Position numbers and translations under genes: made by a program
In this document: positions 63,231-64,000 of the stretch, piece after piece
How the letters are laid out: each line of letters starts with the position of its first letter
Numbering within the stretch: position 1 is the stretch's first letter
The notes under the pieces: generated by a model
What the model was told of the DNA's origin: nothing
What the model saw: the letters and a program-made list of their open reading frames with translations, nothing else
Database searches by the model: none
Source of the DNA: Burkholderia pyrrocinia
Lineage (GTDB): Bacteria; Pseudomonadota; Gammaproteobacteria; Burkholderiales; Burkholderiaceae
Assembly (NCBI RefSeq): GCF_022809715.1
Contig: NZ_CP094460.1
Location: 1,116,001 to 1,180,000 of the forward strand
Length of the DNA stretch: 64,000 nucleotides
Direction: 5' to 3'

Positions 63231-64000
63231 ATGACCGTTCCCCAGCAAGCCTTCCTCCGCGACGCGATGCGCCGCCTCAACATGACTCGCGAAGCGTTCG
63301 CCAATCGCATCGGCGTCAGCCGGCGCGCACTGGATACCTGGCTGCTGCCCGACGATTCGCAGGAATCGCGCGGGATGCCCGAGATCGTCGAGCGCTTCGT
63401 GTCGGAAATCGTCGAGCGTTCGGCACCAGAAGGTGGAGTCTATACGCAAAGCGTAGACAATCAAGGACTCGCGAAGCAGTTCCTGTTCGAAGGCAAGCCG
63501 CAACTGCTGTCGGTCGACCAGTTCTCGCGGGAATCGGTCGAGGCGCTGTTTCGCGTGGCTGACGTGATGCAGCCGATCGCGCGGCGCCACAAGATTTCGC
63601 GCGTGCTGGAAGGCGCCGTGCTCGGCAACCTGTTCTTCGAGGCGAGCACGCGCACGCGCGTGTCGTTCGGCGCGGCGTTCTGCCGGCTCGGCGGCTCGGT
63701 GTGCGACACGACGGGCTTCACGTTCTCGTCGATGGCCAAGGGCGAATCGATCTACGACACGAGCCGCGTGATGGCCGGCTACGTCGATGCGCTCGTGATC
63801 CGCCACCCGGAGAAAGGCTCGGTGGCCGAGTTCGCGCGCGCGACCAACCTGCCCGTGATCAACGGCGGCGACGGCCCCGGCGAGCACCCGAGCCAGGCGC
63901 TGCTCGATCTCTATACGATCCAGCGCGAGTTCTCGCGGCTCGGCAAGATCGTCGACGGCGCGCACATCGCGCTGGTCGGCGATCTCAAGTACGGCCGCAC
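63231..64000 (+). CDS. pyrB: Aspartate carbamoyltransferase with N-terminal HTH domain (3' truncated by window edge)
   Basis: The frame is open to the end of the window (256 residues seen). Residues 1-70 form a Cro/phage-like HTH (RRLNMTREAFANRIGVSRRAL, DTWLLPDD) found only in some beta-proteobacterial versions. From about residue 80 it is an ATCase: FFEASTRTRVSFGAAF holds the carbamoyl-phosphate STRTR loop, VIRHPEKGS and GGDGPGEHPSQALLDLYT follow, then the Asp-binding domain begins with HIALVGDLKYGRT. AGGAG is 6 nt before the ATG. It catalyses the first committed step of pyrimidine synthesis. Confidence 0.92.
   Translation, partial: MTVPQQAFLRDAMRRLNMTREAFANRIGVSRRALDTWLLPDDSQESRGMPEIVERFVSEIVERSAPEGGVYTQSVDNQGLAKQFLFEGKPQLLSVDQFSRESVEALFRVADVMQPIARRHKISRVLEGAVLGNLFFEASTRTRVSFGAAFCRLGGSVCDTTGFTFSSMAKGESIYDTSRVMAGYVDALVIRHPEKGSVAEFARATNLPVINGGDGPGEHPSQALLDLYTIQREFSRLGKIVDGAHIALVGDLKYGR

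Overview
The window is G+C-rich DNA with strong third-position G/C bias. Its gene families (chaperone-usher fimbriae, OmpC-type porin, LysR/AraC regulators, CreBCD, an HTH-extended aspartate carbamoyltransferase) fit a Burkholderia, most likely of the B. cepacia complex. The assignment is by protein resemblance only. The replicon cannot be told from the window. No rRNA, tRNA, insertion sequence or CRISPR array was seen.

Layout. 1-4.3 kb: cut-off RpiR-type regulator, then a two-gene ABC importer (fused double permease plus ATPase) with a dead fragment of a PiT phosphate transporter upstream. 4.5-9.7 kb: Tat-type phosphoesterase, cupredoxin, cupin, patatin, exported hydrolase, HAD phosphatase. 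10.2-14.8 kb: PNPOx-like, FAD amine-oxidase-like and MEKHLA/PAS genes, then an ArsR regulator with an Old Yellow Enzyme. 14.8-21.5 kb: GNAT, LysE exporter, PI-PLC-like phospholipase, LacI repressor and a carbohydrate-type ABC importer lacking its ATPase, with a perfect 22-bp palindrome in front of the importer. 21.8-27.2 kb: complete chaperone-usher fimbrial operon (pilin, chaperone, usher, tip adhesin). 27.2-35.8 kb: amine-catabolism cluster (LuxR, aldehyde dehydrogenase, class III aminotransferase, APC permease, small partner, AraC/EutR-like regulator, porin); a 15-bp motif recurs in front of four of these genes. 35.9-47.4 kb: zinc metallopeptidase, SDR, a LysR-MFS-DUF2848 catabolic group, two more LysR units and a DHA2 efflux pump. 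47.4-47.7 kb: broken RidA-like gene with a pentanucleotide repeat. 47.8-51.5 kb: creB-creC-creD with a five-unit, 11-bp-periodic CreB-type box array before creD. 51.5-58.1 kb: SDRs, DapB-like protein, MoaF pair, AraC, EamA exporter, membrane protein. 58.1-62.8 kb: a clearly A+T-richer island carrying an ABC-three-component (ABC-3C) conflict system (HNH effector, MC6-like middle component, DUF2326-type ATPase) and an Mrr-like restriction nuclease. 62.8-64 kb: entericidin-like lipoprotein and the start of pyrB.

Most notable points: the ABC-3C island, whose ATPase is split by two frame breaks; the CreB box array; the shared motif of the amine cluster; the fused HTH-PyrB with a palindrome lying on its own promoter; and several short tandem repeats, one of which (GTCCG x5) could switch a reading frame.
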